A stretch of 7,615 nucleotides of DNA from an uncultured Clostridia bacterium (GCA_946613705.1 CAMOFU010000112.1:1-7615), one strand, 5' to 3'. Positions 1 to 5,809 are shown, counted from the stretch's first letter. Notes: a model not told the origin generated them from the letters alone. Translations and numbers: made by a program.

Positions 1-19
1 AAATACAGGGGATTTTTAA

Positions 20-57
20 GAAAAAAAGATAGGCTTCTGAAAATCGAAGCCTATCTT
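20..57 (-). terminator. Rho-independent terminator of the tRNA-Leu transcript
   Basis: Read on the minus strand, a perfect 12-bp stem (plus-strand arms 26-37 and 46-57) encloses an 8-nt loop (38-45) and runs directly into a T-rich tract (complement of the A run at 21-27). It lies 7 bases beyond the CCA end of the tRNA, the usual place for the terminator of a short tRNA transcript. Stem length, lack of mismatches and the U-tract make this a strong call. Confidence 0.92.
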
Positions 58-64
58 GGGATAA

Positions 65-151
65 TGGTGCTCGTGACCGGACTTGAACCGGTACAGTATC
101 GCTACCGACGGATTTTAAGTCCGTTGCGTCTGCCTATTCCGCCACACGAGC
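65..151 (-). tRNA. tRNA-Leu (anticodon UAA), CCA encoded
   Basis: The reverse complement folds as a class II tRNA. The acceptor stem GCTCGTG pairs with CACGAGC and is followed by discriminator A and an encoded CCA (65-67). The D-arm contains the leucine-type GCGGAATAGGCAGAC. The anticodon stem ACGGA/TCCGT closes the loop CTTAAAA, so the anticodon is UAA (complement of 115-117). A long variable arm precedes the T-arm ACCGG-TTCAAGT-CCGGT. The molecule delivers leucine to UUA and, by wobble, UUG codons. No strong promoter lies directly upstream of it; the best one is at 263-291, before the broken tRNA copy, so the two are probably co-transcribed. Mature length including CCA is 87 nt, normal for tRNA-Leu. 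Confidence 0.96.
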
Positions 152-153
152 AC

Positions 154-183
154 GTCTAATAATGACTTATAAGCCTATTAGAC
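154..183. repeat. 8-bp perfect inverted repeat in the tRNA leader
   Basis: GTCTAATA (154-161) is the exact reverse complement of TATTAGAC (176-183), separated by 14 nt that contain a second small palindrome, CTTATAAG (166-173). The repeat lies just 5' of the intact tRNA-Leu, two bases from its mature end, and between it and the truncated tRNA copy. In RNA it could form a hairpin next to the RNase P cleavage site. In DNA it could be a recombinase or protein site. The pairing is seen in the sequence; either role is inference. Confidence 0.5.
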
Positions 184-210
184 CAAAATTATGAAATTAA
201 AAAGATTAAG

Positions 211-253
211 GGGATTTTAAGTCCCTTGTGTCTGCCTATTCCACCACAGCGGC
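211..253 (-). pseudogene. Truncated tRNA-Leu(UAA): 5' half only
   Basis: On the minus strand the sequence begins GCCGCTG, then TG and a leucine-type D-arm (GTGGAATAGGCAGAC), then AGGGA-CTTAAAA-TCCC, an anticodon arm with loop CTTAAAA (anticodon UAA, complement of 217-219). Homology stops there. The next bases are AT-rich, with no variable arm, T-arm or 3' acceptor strand. The acceptor and anticodon stems differ from those of the intact tRNA-Leu downstream (GCCGCTG against GCTCGTG; AGGGA against ACGGA), so this is the remnant of a different tRNA-Leu gene and not a local copy. It retains a near-consensus promoter immediately upstream. It cannot make a functional tRNA. Deletion, or a breakpoint left by an element that recombined in the anticodon arm, would both explain it. 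Confidence 0.88.
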
Positions 254-262
254 CTAAATATC

Positions 263-291
263 AGTATATCACATAACCGACGGATTGTCAA
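263..291 (-). promoter_or_regulatory. Sigma-A promoter for the tRNA-Leu transcript
   Basis: Minus strand: -35 TTGACA (complement of 286-291), exactly 17 bp, then -10 TATACT (complement of 263-268). A run of seven A (complement of 294-300) lies just upstream of the -35 and may act as an UP element. Transcription would start near 256, about three bases before the truncated tRNA begins, matching the short leaders typical of tRNA genes. It points away from ruvC, so the two promoters are divergent and about 75 bp apart. Confidence 0.85.
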
Positions 292-334
292 TGTTTTTTT
301 GCTTTGGCTTGCTTTGCTTTTCCTTTGGTCCCTT

Positions 335-363
335 TTCGGCACGTTCCTTTCGGCATGAACGTG
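335..363. repeat. Short direct and inverted repeats upstream of the ruvC promoter
   Basis: TTCGGCA occurs twice, 14 bp apart (335-341 and 349-355). An overlapping 7-bp inverted repeat pairs CACGTTC (340-346) with GAACGTG (357-363). The group ends five bases before the ruvC -35 and could be an operator or a small hairpin. It does not match the Firmicute LexA box (GAAC-N4-GTTC polarity), so SOS control is not supported. It may be chance. Confidence 0.3.
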
Positions 364-367
364 GTAC

Positions 368-396
368 TTGAAATGTCGGGCGGTATGTGGTATAAT
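368..396 (+). promoter_or_regulatory. Sigma-A promoter for ruvC-ruvA-(RAYT)-ruvB
   Basis: TTGAAA (368-373), 17 bp, then TATAAT (391-396, perfect -10). The predicted start is near 403, giving a leader of about 34 nt before the ruvC ATG. No other convincing promoter is seen before ruvB, so the four genes probably form one transcript. Confidence 0.82.
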
Positions 397-436
397 TAAT
401 AGGTACAAGTCAGATTGCTTTGATGAGGTGAAGGAA

Positions 437-937
437 ATGAGGATACTTGGGATAGACCCCGGGTATGCGATAGTCGGATACGGAGTGGTGGACTGTGTGA
501 GCGGGCATTTTTCGCTGATAGACTGCGGTGCGATAACCACGGCGGCGGATATGCCGTTTGAGAGACGGCTGAAAGCGATATTCGACGACATGACGCTGAT
601 AGTGAAAACGCACCATCCCGATGAGATGAGCATAGAAAAGCTGTTTTTCAACACCAATCAGAAGACGGTCATTGATGTAGCTCAGGCGAGGGGCGTCACG
701 CTGCTGCCTGCGATCACGGCGGGCATACCGATATATGAGTACACGCCGCTTCAGGTAAAGAGCTCGATAGTCGGCTACGGAAGGGCAGAAAAGCATCAGG
801 TGCAGGAGATGGTGAGGAATATGCTGCATCTTAAAGCGATCATCAAGCCTGACGACACTGCCGATGCGGTCGCGCTGGCGATAACTCACGGGCTGTCGCT
901 GGGCAGACGGCAGGTCGAAAGGAGCAACAGGCTGTGA
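437..937 (+). CDS. ruvC: Crossover junction endodeoxyribonuclease RuvC
   Basis: Cytoplasmic Mg-dependent resolvase that nicks Holliday junctions symmetrically during recombinational repair, working with RuvAB. The 166-residue product fits the family (E. coli 173). It opens MRILGIDPG, with catalytic D7 in the first RNase H-fold strand; E67 lies in SIEKLFF, and D140 and D143 in KPDDTADAVA, so all four acidic active-site positions are present. The ATG at 437 was chosen because GAGGTG (425-430) sits six bases upstream and the product begins exactly like family members. A longer in-frame TTG at 368 lies inside the promoter and is excluded. First gene of the ruvCAB operon; ruvA follows after 80 bp that contain a purine-rich AGAAAA-type tract and no obvious terminator. 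Confidence 0.97.
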   Translation: MRILGIDPGYAIVGYGVVDCVSGHFSLIDCGAITTAADMPFERRLKAIFDDMTLIVKTHHPDEMSIEKLFFNTNQKTVIDVAQARGVTLLPAITAGIPIYEYTPLQVKSSIVGYGRAEKHQVQEMVRNMLHLKAIIKPDDTADAVALAITHGLSLGRRQVERSNRL

Positions 938-1017
938 AGCAGCCGTAAGGATATGATCGCAGCGGCAGGGTAAAAGAAAAAGAAAAAGAATGAAAAAACA
1001 GACAAAGGGTGAGTGAT

Positions 1018-1611
1018 ATGATATACTCGGTATCGGGCAAGCTTATACACACAGACGGTGAGCTTGCTGTAGTAGAATGCGGCGGTGTGGGATATGCGTG
1101 CAGAACGAGCCTTGCGACTTTGCAGAAGATCGCAGGCAAGGAGGAGGTAACGCTGCTCACGCATCTGAATGTCCGCGAGGACGGGATAGATCTGTTCGGC
1201 TTTGCGGACGCAGAGGAGCTGAGGAGCTTTCGGCTGCTGATATCAGTATCGGGAGTGGGACCGAAGGCTGCGATCTCGATACTTTCTGCGATGAGCCCGC
1301 AGCAGTTCGCGCTGGCAGTTGCAACGGGAGACTCAAAGAGCTTTACTCAGGTCAAGGGCATAGGCAAAAAGACAGCGGAGAGGCTTTGCTTAGAGCTGAA
1401 GGACAAGGTCGCGGGCGAGACGATCTCGGTGCGCGGACAAAAGTCGATCTCTGCACCGATCGGCGGCGGAAGTGCAGGCGAAGCGATAACTGCACTTGAA
1501 GTGCTGGGGTACTCTGCGGCTGAGGCGGCGGGAGCTGTTTCCAAGCTTGACCCGTCTCTTTCGGTCGAGGAGCTTATCAAGGGCGCTCTCAAGGCTTTGG
1601 TGAGATACTGA
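1018..1611 (+). CDS. ruvA: Holliday junction branch migration protein RuvA
   Basis: Forms a tetramer that grips the Holliday junction and loads the RuvB motor. The 197-residue product shows the usual order: OB-fold with ECGGVGY near residues 20-26, two helix-hairpin-helix motifs (SGVGPKAA at 78-85; VKGIGKKTAERL at 112-123), a flexible Gly/Ser linker around 139-153, and a C-terminal UBA-like RuvB-binding domain (about 154-197, ending SVEELIKGALKAL). The ATG at 1018 is preferred over the in-frame GTG at 1009 because the product then starts MIYSVSGKL, like its relatives, and GGTGA (1008-1012) is correctly spaced. The stop codon overlaps the next gene's ATG (TGATG, 1609-1613), suggesting translational coupling to an unrelated transposase-like gene. 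Confidence 0.96.
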   Translation: MIYSVSGKLIHTDGELAVVECGGVGYACRTSLATLQKIAGKEEVTLLTHLNVREDGIDLFGFADAEELRSFRLLISVSGVGPKAAISILSAMSPQQFALAVATGDSKSFTQVKGIGKKTAERLCLELKDKVAGETISVRGQKSISAPIGGGSAGEAITALEVLGYSAAEAAGAVSKLDPSLSVEELIKGALKALVRY

Positions 1612-2171
1612 TGAAGCCTGCTAAGCTCAGACCAAGAAGACTCAAGGGGCATGATTACGGCGGGTCGGGTCTTTATTTTGTTACGCTTGTGGTCAGGCAG
1701 GGAGCTTGCATCCTGTGGGACTGGCGGTGTTTCCTGGCGGCTATCAGCCGCCGCGAGGACGAGCCATTTGACGAGGAGCCGATACTGTCCGAATGCGGGC
1801 TCGCAGTCAGCCACTTTATCGGTGAGATCGATTTCCATTACACGGGTGTCAAGGTGGAGAAGGTGACGGTCATGCCGAACCATGTCCATATGCTTATCCG
1901 ATTCGGGATCCGCGCTGCTTCGGGGCGGCTAATAGCCGCCCAAACCGACCTTCCGACCGTGATCGGTCAGATGAAGCAGGCACTTACGAAGTATCTTGGA
2001 ATAAGAGTATTTGCGAGGACATACATAGATCGGATAGTACGGAGCGATAAAGAGGCCGAGGCGCTTGCGGCTTACATAGAGAACAACAGCCGCACCTGGC
2101 AGAGGGACAGTCTTTGTCCGAAGATACCGAGGACAGGAAGCTACGAGTGGCTTGAAATACTGAATGAATAA
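1611..2171 (+). CDS. REP-associated (RAYT-type) Y1/HUH transposase between ruvA and ruvB
   Basis: A 186-residue protein of the IS200-like Y1 transposase superfamily, closest by pattern to REP-associated tyrosine transposases, which nick and join single-stranded DNA at palindromic REP sequences. N-terminal RRLKGHDYGGSGLYFVTL (9-26) matches the family start. VMPNHVHMLI (88-96) carries the HUH metal pair H91 and H93. TYIDRIVRSDKE followed by AAYIENN (154-159) supplies the likely nucleophile Y155; the usual YIxxNP reads YIENNS. The active site therefore looks intact. Its ATG overlaps the ruvA stop, and a GGTGAG (1599-1604) inside ruvA serves as ribosome binding site; ruvB follows after 12 bp. No IS200/IS605 end structures flank it, so it looks resident and not freshly inserted. 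Two related palindromes lie within the coding sequence, in segments that look like loops. Confidence 0.87.
   Translation: MKPAKLRPRRLKGHDYGGSGLYFVTLVVRQGACILWDWRCFLAAISRREDEPFDEEPILSECGLAVSHFIGEIDFHYTGVKVEKVTVMPNHVHMLIRFGIRAASGRLIAAQTDLPTVIGQMKQALTKYLGIRVFARTYIDRIVRSDKEAEALAAYIENNSRTWQRDSLCPKIPRTGSYEWLEILNE
1731..1753 (+). repeat. REP-like palindrome copy 1 inside the RAYT gene
   Basis: GGCGGCT (1736-1742), ATC, AGCCGCC (1746-1752): a perfect 7-bp stem with a three-base loop, extendable by a T-G wobble (1735/1753). With the preceding TTC it matches copy 2 (1919-1940) at 18 of 22 positions, all mismatches lying outside the stem arms. Read here in phase as TTC CTG GCG GCT ATC AGC CGC (FLAAISR), residues 41-47 of the protein. 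Confidence 0.7.
1919..1941 (+). repeat. REP-like palindrome copy 2 inside the RAYT gene
   Basis: GGGCGGCT (1923-1930), AAT, AGCCGCCC (1934-1941): a perfect 8-bp stem with a three-base loop. It has the same core as copy 1, 188 bases upstream, but is translated in a different phase (SGRLIAAQ, residues 104-111, just after the HUH segment). The shared sequence is thus conserved as DNA and not as peptide. Confidence 0.72.
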
Positions 2172-2183
2172 CGGAGAACAGTT

Positions 2184-3224
2184 ATGATAGAGACCAGTGA
2201 TTTTGATTTTGAAAACAGGTTCGTTTCGCCGGAGCCGATAAAGATGGACGACGGTGAGGACTATGAGCTTACCCTTCGCCCGAAGACGCTTGCGGAGTAC
2301 ATCGGGCAGGATAAGGTGAAGGAGAATATGTCGGTGTATATACAGGCGGCAAAAAAACGCGGAGACAGTCTCGACCATATCCTTCTGTACGGTCCCCCGG
2401 GGCTCGGGAAAACCACGCTCTCAACGATCATTGCTCACGAGATGGGAGTCAATATCCGCACCACATCGGGACCCGCGATAGAGAAGCCCGGGGATCTCGC
2501 GGCTATACTCACTAACCTTGAAAAAGGTGATGTGCTGTTTATTGATGAGATACACCGCCTCTCACGACAGGTCGAGGAGGTGCTGTATCCGGCGATGGAG
2601 GATTATGCTCTCGATATTATTATGGGTAAGGGTCCTGCTGCAAGAAGTATACGCATCGAGCTTAACAAATTCACACTTGTGGGCGCGACCACCCGCTCGG
2701 GTCAGCTGTCTGCACCGCTGAGAGACCGCTTCGGAGTAATAGAGCGCCTTGAGCTTTATACCCCTCAGCAGCTGTGCGAGATCATTATGCGGTCTGCGGT
2801 CATACTCGGTGTGCCGTGCGATAAGGAAGGGGCTATGGTGCTTGCCTCGCGTTCGAGAGGTACTCCGCGTATCGCTAACAGGTTCCTGAAGCGCGTCCGC
2901 GATTTTGCCGATGTTATCGGAGACGGCAGGATAACCGCGGAGATCGCAGGAATGTCTCTCGATAAGCTCGATATAGATGACCTCGGGCTCGATAAGCTCG
3001 ATCGGCGTATGCTCGAAATGATAATCAAAGGCTACGGCGGGGGTCCCGTCGGGCTGGAAACTCTCGCTTCTGCCATCGGTGAGGAGGCTGTCACCCTTGA
3101 GGATGTATGTGAGCCGTATCTGATGCAGCTCGGCTTTATCTCGCGTACTCCGCGAGGCAGATGCGCCACTGCCCTTGCCTATAAGCATCTCGGTATCCTG
3201 AAGGACGGCCAGACTATGCTCTAA
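2184..3224 (+). CDS. ruvB: Holliday junction branch migration ATPase RuvB
   Basis: AAA+ hexameric helicase motor that drives branch migration with RuvA and hands the junction to RuvC. The 346-residue product is of usual length. Visible motifs: Walker A GPPGLGKTT (70-78), Walker B LFIDEIH (118-124), sensor 1 GATTR (167-171), arginine-finger segment PLRDRFG (178-184), sensor 2 around GTPRIANRFLKR (226-237), and the C-terminal winged helix with GFISRTPRGR (317-326), which contacts DNA. ATG 2184 is preceded by GGAG (2173-2176) with seven-base spacing. It lies 12 bp after the RAYT gene, so it depends on that intruding gene's transcript. No clear hairpin terminator follows before the ilvB promoter, so some read-through into the ilv operon is possible. 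Confidence 0.98.
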   Translation: MIETSDFDFENRFVSPEPIKMDDGEDYELTLRPKTLAEYIGQDKVKENMSVYIQAAKKRGDSLDHILLYGPPGLGKTTLSTIIAHEMGVNIRTTSGPAIEKPGDLAAILTNLEKGDVLFIDEIHRLSRQVEEVLYPAMEDYALDIIMGKGPAARSIRIELNKFTLVGATTRSGQLSAPLRDRFGVIERLELYTPQQLCEIIMRSAVILGVPCDKEGAMVLASRSRGTPRIANRFLKRVRDFADVIGDGRITAEIAGMSLDKLDIDDLGLDKLDRRMLEMIIKGYGGGPVGLETLASAIGEEAVTLEDVCEPYLMQLGFISRTPRGRCATALAYKHLGILKDGQTML

Positions 3225-3263
3225 TATCGATACCAAAATGCCCAAATAAATCAAAGAAAAAGA

Positions 3264-3282
3264 ATTTTATAAAATAGCTATT
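3264..3282. promoter_or_regulatory. Overlapping palindromes beside the ilvB -35: candidate operator
   Basis: ATTTTATAAAAT (3264-3275) is a perfect 12-bp palindrome, and AATAGCTATT (3273-3282) a perfect 10-bp palindrome that overlaps it and the first two bases of the -35. The position suits a repressor or activator site for branched-chain amino acid control. As a CodY box (AATTTTCWGAAAATT) it has five mismatches, so CodY is not claimed. AT-rich DNA yields such palindromes by chance fairly often. Confidence 0.35.
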
Positions 3283-3309
3283 GATTTTAACGCAGTAATG
3301 TGTTATAAT
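3281..3309 (+). promoter_or_regulatory. Extended -10 sigma-A promoter for ilvB
   Basis: TTGATT (3281-3286), 17-bp spacer, TATAAT (3304-3309), with TGT directly before the -10 giving an extended -10. The start near 3316 leaves a leader of about 36 nt, too short for a T-box, the RNA control common on ilv and leu operons of Firmicutes. The ribosome binding site GGAGG is at 3339-3343. Confidence 0.85.
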
Positions 3310-3351
3310 AATTTATCAGTAGTGAATTTTTACCATTCGGAGGCGAAGTGA

Positions 3352-4974
3352 ATGAAAATGAAAGCTTGCGAAGCTATGGTGGAATGTCTCAAGGCTGAGG
3401 GCGTTAAGACCGTTTACGGTTATCCGGGGGCGGCTATCTGCCCGTTCTATGATGCGCTTATGGATTCGGGGATAAGACACGTTCTCGTGCGCCATGAGGC
3501 GAATGCAGGGCATGAGGCAAGCGGTATGGCACGTATCACGGGAAAGCCCGCAGTCTGTGTCGTGACCTCCGGACCGGGTGCTGTGAACCTTATCACCGCT
3601 ATAGCTACCGCATATGCCGATTCAATACCGATAGTCTGTATCACCGGTCAGGTAAATACCGAACAGATCGGCTCGGACGTTTTTCAGGAGGCCGATATAA
3701 CAGGTGCGGCAGAACCCTTCGTCAAGCACAGCTATCTCGTTAAGGATCCGAATGATATCCCGCGCGTGTTCAAGGAGGCGTTCTATATCGCAGGCAGCGG
3801 CCGTCCGGGGCCCGTGCTGATAGATATGCCGATGGACGTTCAGCGGGCAGAGATAGATTTTGTGTACCCCAAGAGTGTGGAGATCAGGGGCTATAAGCCT
3901 ACTGTAAAGGGAAATGCCTTTCAGGTAAAGCGCGTTATGAGTGCGCTCGTCAAGGCCAAAAAACCTCTTATCTGTATCGGCGGCGGTGTGTTTGCATCGA
4001 ATGCTCAGGAGGAGGTCGTGAAGCTTGCACATATTATGAATATCCCCGTTATCACTACGATGATGGGTATATCCGTGTTCTCGGACGATGACCCGCTGTT
4101 TTTCGGAATGCTCGGTATGTACGGCGTGAAGAGCGCCAATACTGCTGTCAACGAGTGCGATGTGCTGTTTCTGGTCGGCGCAAGAGTGGGCGACAGAGCA
4201 GTAAGGACTCCGCTCTCACTTGAAAAAACCACGAAAATACTTCATATAGATATAGACCCTGCCGAGATAGGCAAGAATATCGGCGCAGACCTGCCGCTGG
4301 TGGGAGATGCCAAAAATGTGCTCGCTCAGCTTTGCGAGATCGCTAAGCCGATGGAGCATACCGAGTGGATCGCGCAGCTTGACAGCTACAGACAGAAGCG
4401 TGAGTTCGGCAAGGCGAAGGAAGGAACTGTCGTGCCGAGGGAGTTTATTGATAAGCTCTCGCGCAGCCTGCCCGATGATACGGTGGTCGTTGCAGATGTC
4501 GGTCAGAATCAGATCTGGACTGCTACGGGCTACCATATCGGCAGAGGAGGACGTTTCATGACCTCGGGCGGCATGGGCACGATGGGCTATTCGCTGCCCG
4601 CCGCTATAGGCGCTAAAATGGCAGCTCCCGACAGAACGGTGGTTGCGATCTGCGGCGACGGTTCGCTGCAAATGAGTATGATGGAGCTGGCGACCGCTGT
4701 TCAGCACGGTGTTAATGTCAAGGTCGTGGTGATGACGAACGGTCGGCTCGGTATGGTCAGAGAGCTCCAGACCAACGGCTATAACGGCAGGGAAACTGCG
4801 GTGTTCCTCGACGGCTCACCCGATTTTATCAAGCTGGCTGATGCCTACGGGATAAAAAGCTGCCGCGTTACCGACGAGAAGTCCGAGCAGGAAGCGATAG
4901 AGCTGCTCTCGGGCTATGACGGCATCGCACTCGTTGAGGTCATGGTCGATGAGAATGCTGCGACCCTCGCGTAA
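3352..4974 (+). CDS. ilvB: Acetolactate (acetohydroxyacid) synthase, large catalytic subunit
   Basis: ThDP-dependent enzyme condensing two pyruvates to acetolactate (valine/leucine) or pyruvate with 2-ketobutyrate (isoleucine). The 540-residue product has the N-terminal pyrimidine-binding domain with catalytic E49 in VRHEANAGHEA, TSGPGAVN (72-79), a central FAD-type domain (about 188-335) and the C-terminal pyrophosphate domain with GDGSLQMSMMELAT (435-448). Metal ligands D436 and N463 are kept, though the usual NN reads TN. Two departures: the RFDDR motif of FAD-dependent synthases reads RVGDR (278-282), and GMVRQWQ reads GMVRELQ, putting L472 at the specificity Trp. The sequence and a nearby ilvN favour an anabolic enzyme over catabolic AlsS. 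GGAGG lies eight bases before ATG 3352. First gene of the operon. Confidence 0.93.
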   Translation: MKMKACEAMVECLKAEGVKTVYGYPGAAICPFYDALMDSGIRHVLVRHEANAGHEASGMARITGKPAVCVVTSGPGAVNLITAIATAYADSIPIVCITGQVNTEQIGSDVFQEADITGAAEPFVKHSYLVKDPNDIPRVFKEAFYIAGSGRPGPVLIDMPMDVQRAEIDFVYPKSVEIRGYKPTVKGNAFQVKRVMSALVKAKKPLICIGGGVFASNAQEEVVKLAHIMNIPVITTMMGISVFSDDDPLFFGMLGMYGVKSANTAVNECDVLFLVGARVGDRAVRTPLSLEKTTKILHIDIDPAEIGKNIGADLPLVGDAKNVLAQLCEIAKPMEHTEWIAQLDSYRQKREFGKAKEGTVVPREFIDKLSRSLPDDTVVVADVGQNQIWTATGYHIGRGGRFMTSGGMGTMGYSLPAAIGAKMAAPDRTVVAICGDGSLQMSMMELATAVQHGVNVKVVVMTNGRLGMVRELQTNGYNGRETAVFLDGSPDFIKLADAYGIKSCRVTDEKSEQEAIELLSGYDGIALVEVMVDENAATLA

Positions 4975-4991
4975 GGCAAGGAGAATAGTAA

Positions 4992-5807
4992 ATGAAGATT
5001 ATACAAAGAGCGGCAGCAGTTGCCGCCGTATCGGTCATATGCCTGTCTATGGCTGCCTGCGGGGATACAGATAAGGGATCTTCGGCTGAAAGTGTGGCTG
5101 CTGCGGCATCGTTGGCGGCTGAGATAAGCTCCGCTGCCGAAAGCTCATCGGTGTCAGAGGCAGAGAGCAGCTCTCGGGCGGAGGATACTGAAAGCCCCGC
5201 CGAGCAAAAGGAAAGCGCCGCGGACGAAAGCAAGGCAGAAACCAAGGAGGAGCCCGCAGAGAATGACTCTGCTGCCGATGAGGGCTTTACCTTGACAGGA
5301 ACGGGCTACACGGTCAGCTTCGGTGAGGGGTGGACGGATATGAGCGATCGGATGGATGAAATGGGCAGACAGGCCGCAGACGATGCTCAGAGCAGAGGGA
5401 TAGATGCTTCGGAGTTTGAGGGAATGGATCTGGCTGTTGTCTACAAGCCCAACGGAAGTCAGTGCCCTGTTTTCAATGTGATGAAGCCTGTCTATGACAA
5501 AGCACTTCAGGGGCTCAATGCCGAGAACCTTGAACAGATGCTGCTGCTGTCAATGGAGCAGCAGGAACGGTCTGCAAACGGGGTCGCTTTTGAGGGCAAG
5601 GGCATCGCGGAATACAACGGCGAAAAATTCGTTGAGCTGAGATCGGAATATGACAACGGCACATCAAAGTCGATCGCCAGACAGTTTTATGCGGTGCATA
5701 ACTGCTTACAGTATGTTATCACGTTCTCGGTGCCCGCTGAGATGTTCGATGAGTTGTATGACGAGACCGAGAGGATAATGAATACATTCAAGTTTACGGA
5801 GGAATAA
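4992..5807 (+). CDS. Lipoprotein of unknown function inside the ilvB-ilvN pair
   Basis: The 271-residue product begins with a short basic-hydrophobic signal and the lipobox LSMAAC, so C23 should be lipidated and the protein anchored outside the membrane. Residues about 26-96 are a low-complexity Ser/Ala/Glu linker without an exact repeat unit. Residues about 98-271 form a compact domain: GYTVSFGEGW near 107-116, helical middle, and a C-terminal QYVITFSVPAEMFDELYDETERIMNTFKF-like end (quoted in part), which in pattern recalls PsbP/Mog1-like lipoprotein domains. That resemblance is a weak impression. AAGGAG (4978-4983) lies eight bases before the ATG, 17 bp after ilvB. The gene ends 2 bp before ilvN and carries ilvN's GGAGG (5798-5802) in its last codons, so it is tightly co-expressed. 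No catalytic residues are recognised and no role is assigned. Confidence 0.88.
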   Translation: MKIIQRAAAVAAVSVICLSMAACGDTDKGSSAESVAAAASLAAEISSAAESSSVSEAESSSRAEDTESPAEQKESAADESKAETKEEPAENDSAADEGFTLTGTGYTVSFGEGWTDMSDRMDEMGRQAADDAQSRGIDASEFEGMDLAVVYKPNGSQCPVFNVMKPVYDKALQGLNAENLEQMLLLSMEQQERSANGVAFEGKGIAEYNGEKFVELRSEYDNGTSKSIARQFYAVHNCLQYVITFSVPAEMFDELYDETERIMNTFKFTEE

Positions 5808-5809
5808 AA

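Noticed and set aside
65..151. Functional link between tRNA-Leu and the ilv operon
   Set aside because: They are on opposite strands and separated by ruvCAB; proximity is most likely coincidence.
335..396. LexA/SOS box controlling ruvC
   Set aside because: The inverted repeat has GTTC-N10-GAAC polarity, not GAAC-N4-GTTC, and no other match is near the promoter.
368..436. Longer ruvC start at TTG 368
   Set aside because: It coincides with the promoter -35 and lies upstream of the predicted transcript start; ATG 437 has a good ribosome binding site and the family N-terminus.
1009..1017. Longer ruvA start at GTG 1009
   Set aside because: It would overlap the GGTGA ribosome binding site; ATG 1018 gives the family-like start MIYSVSGKL.
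2168..2185. ATAAC/GTTAT hairpin around the ruvB ribosome binding site
   Set aside because: Only five AT-rich pairs and the GGAG stays in the loop, so regulation is not supported.
3225..3351. T-box or other leader riboswitch before ilvB
   Set aside because: The leader after the promoter is about 36 nt, with no specifier hairpin, antiterminator or terminator.
3425..3444. Third copy of the GGCGGCT palindrome in ilvB
   Set aside because: The second arm does not match; the sequence simply encodes the conserved YPGAAI segment of ThDP enzymes.
5076..5280. Tandem repeat or phase-variable tract in the lipoprotein gene
   Set aside because: The Ser/Ala/Glu-rich region has no exact repeat unit or long homopolymer run; it is low complexity only.
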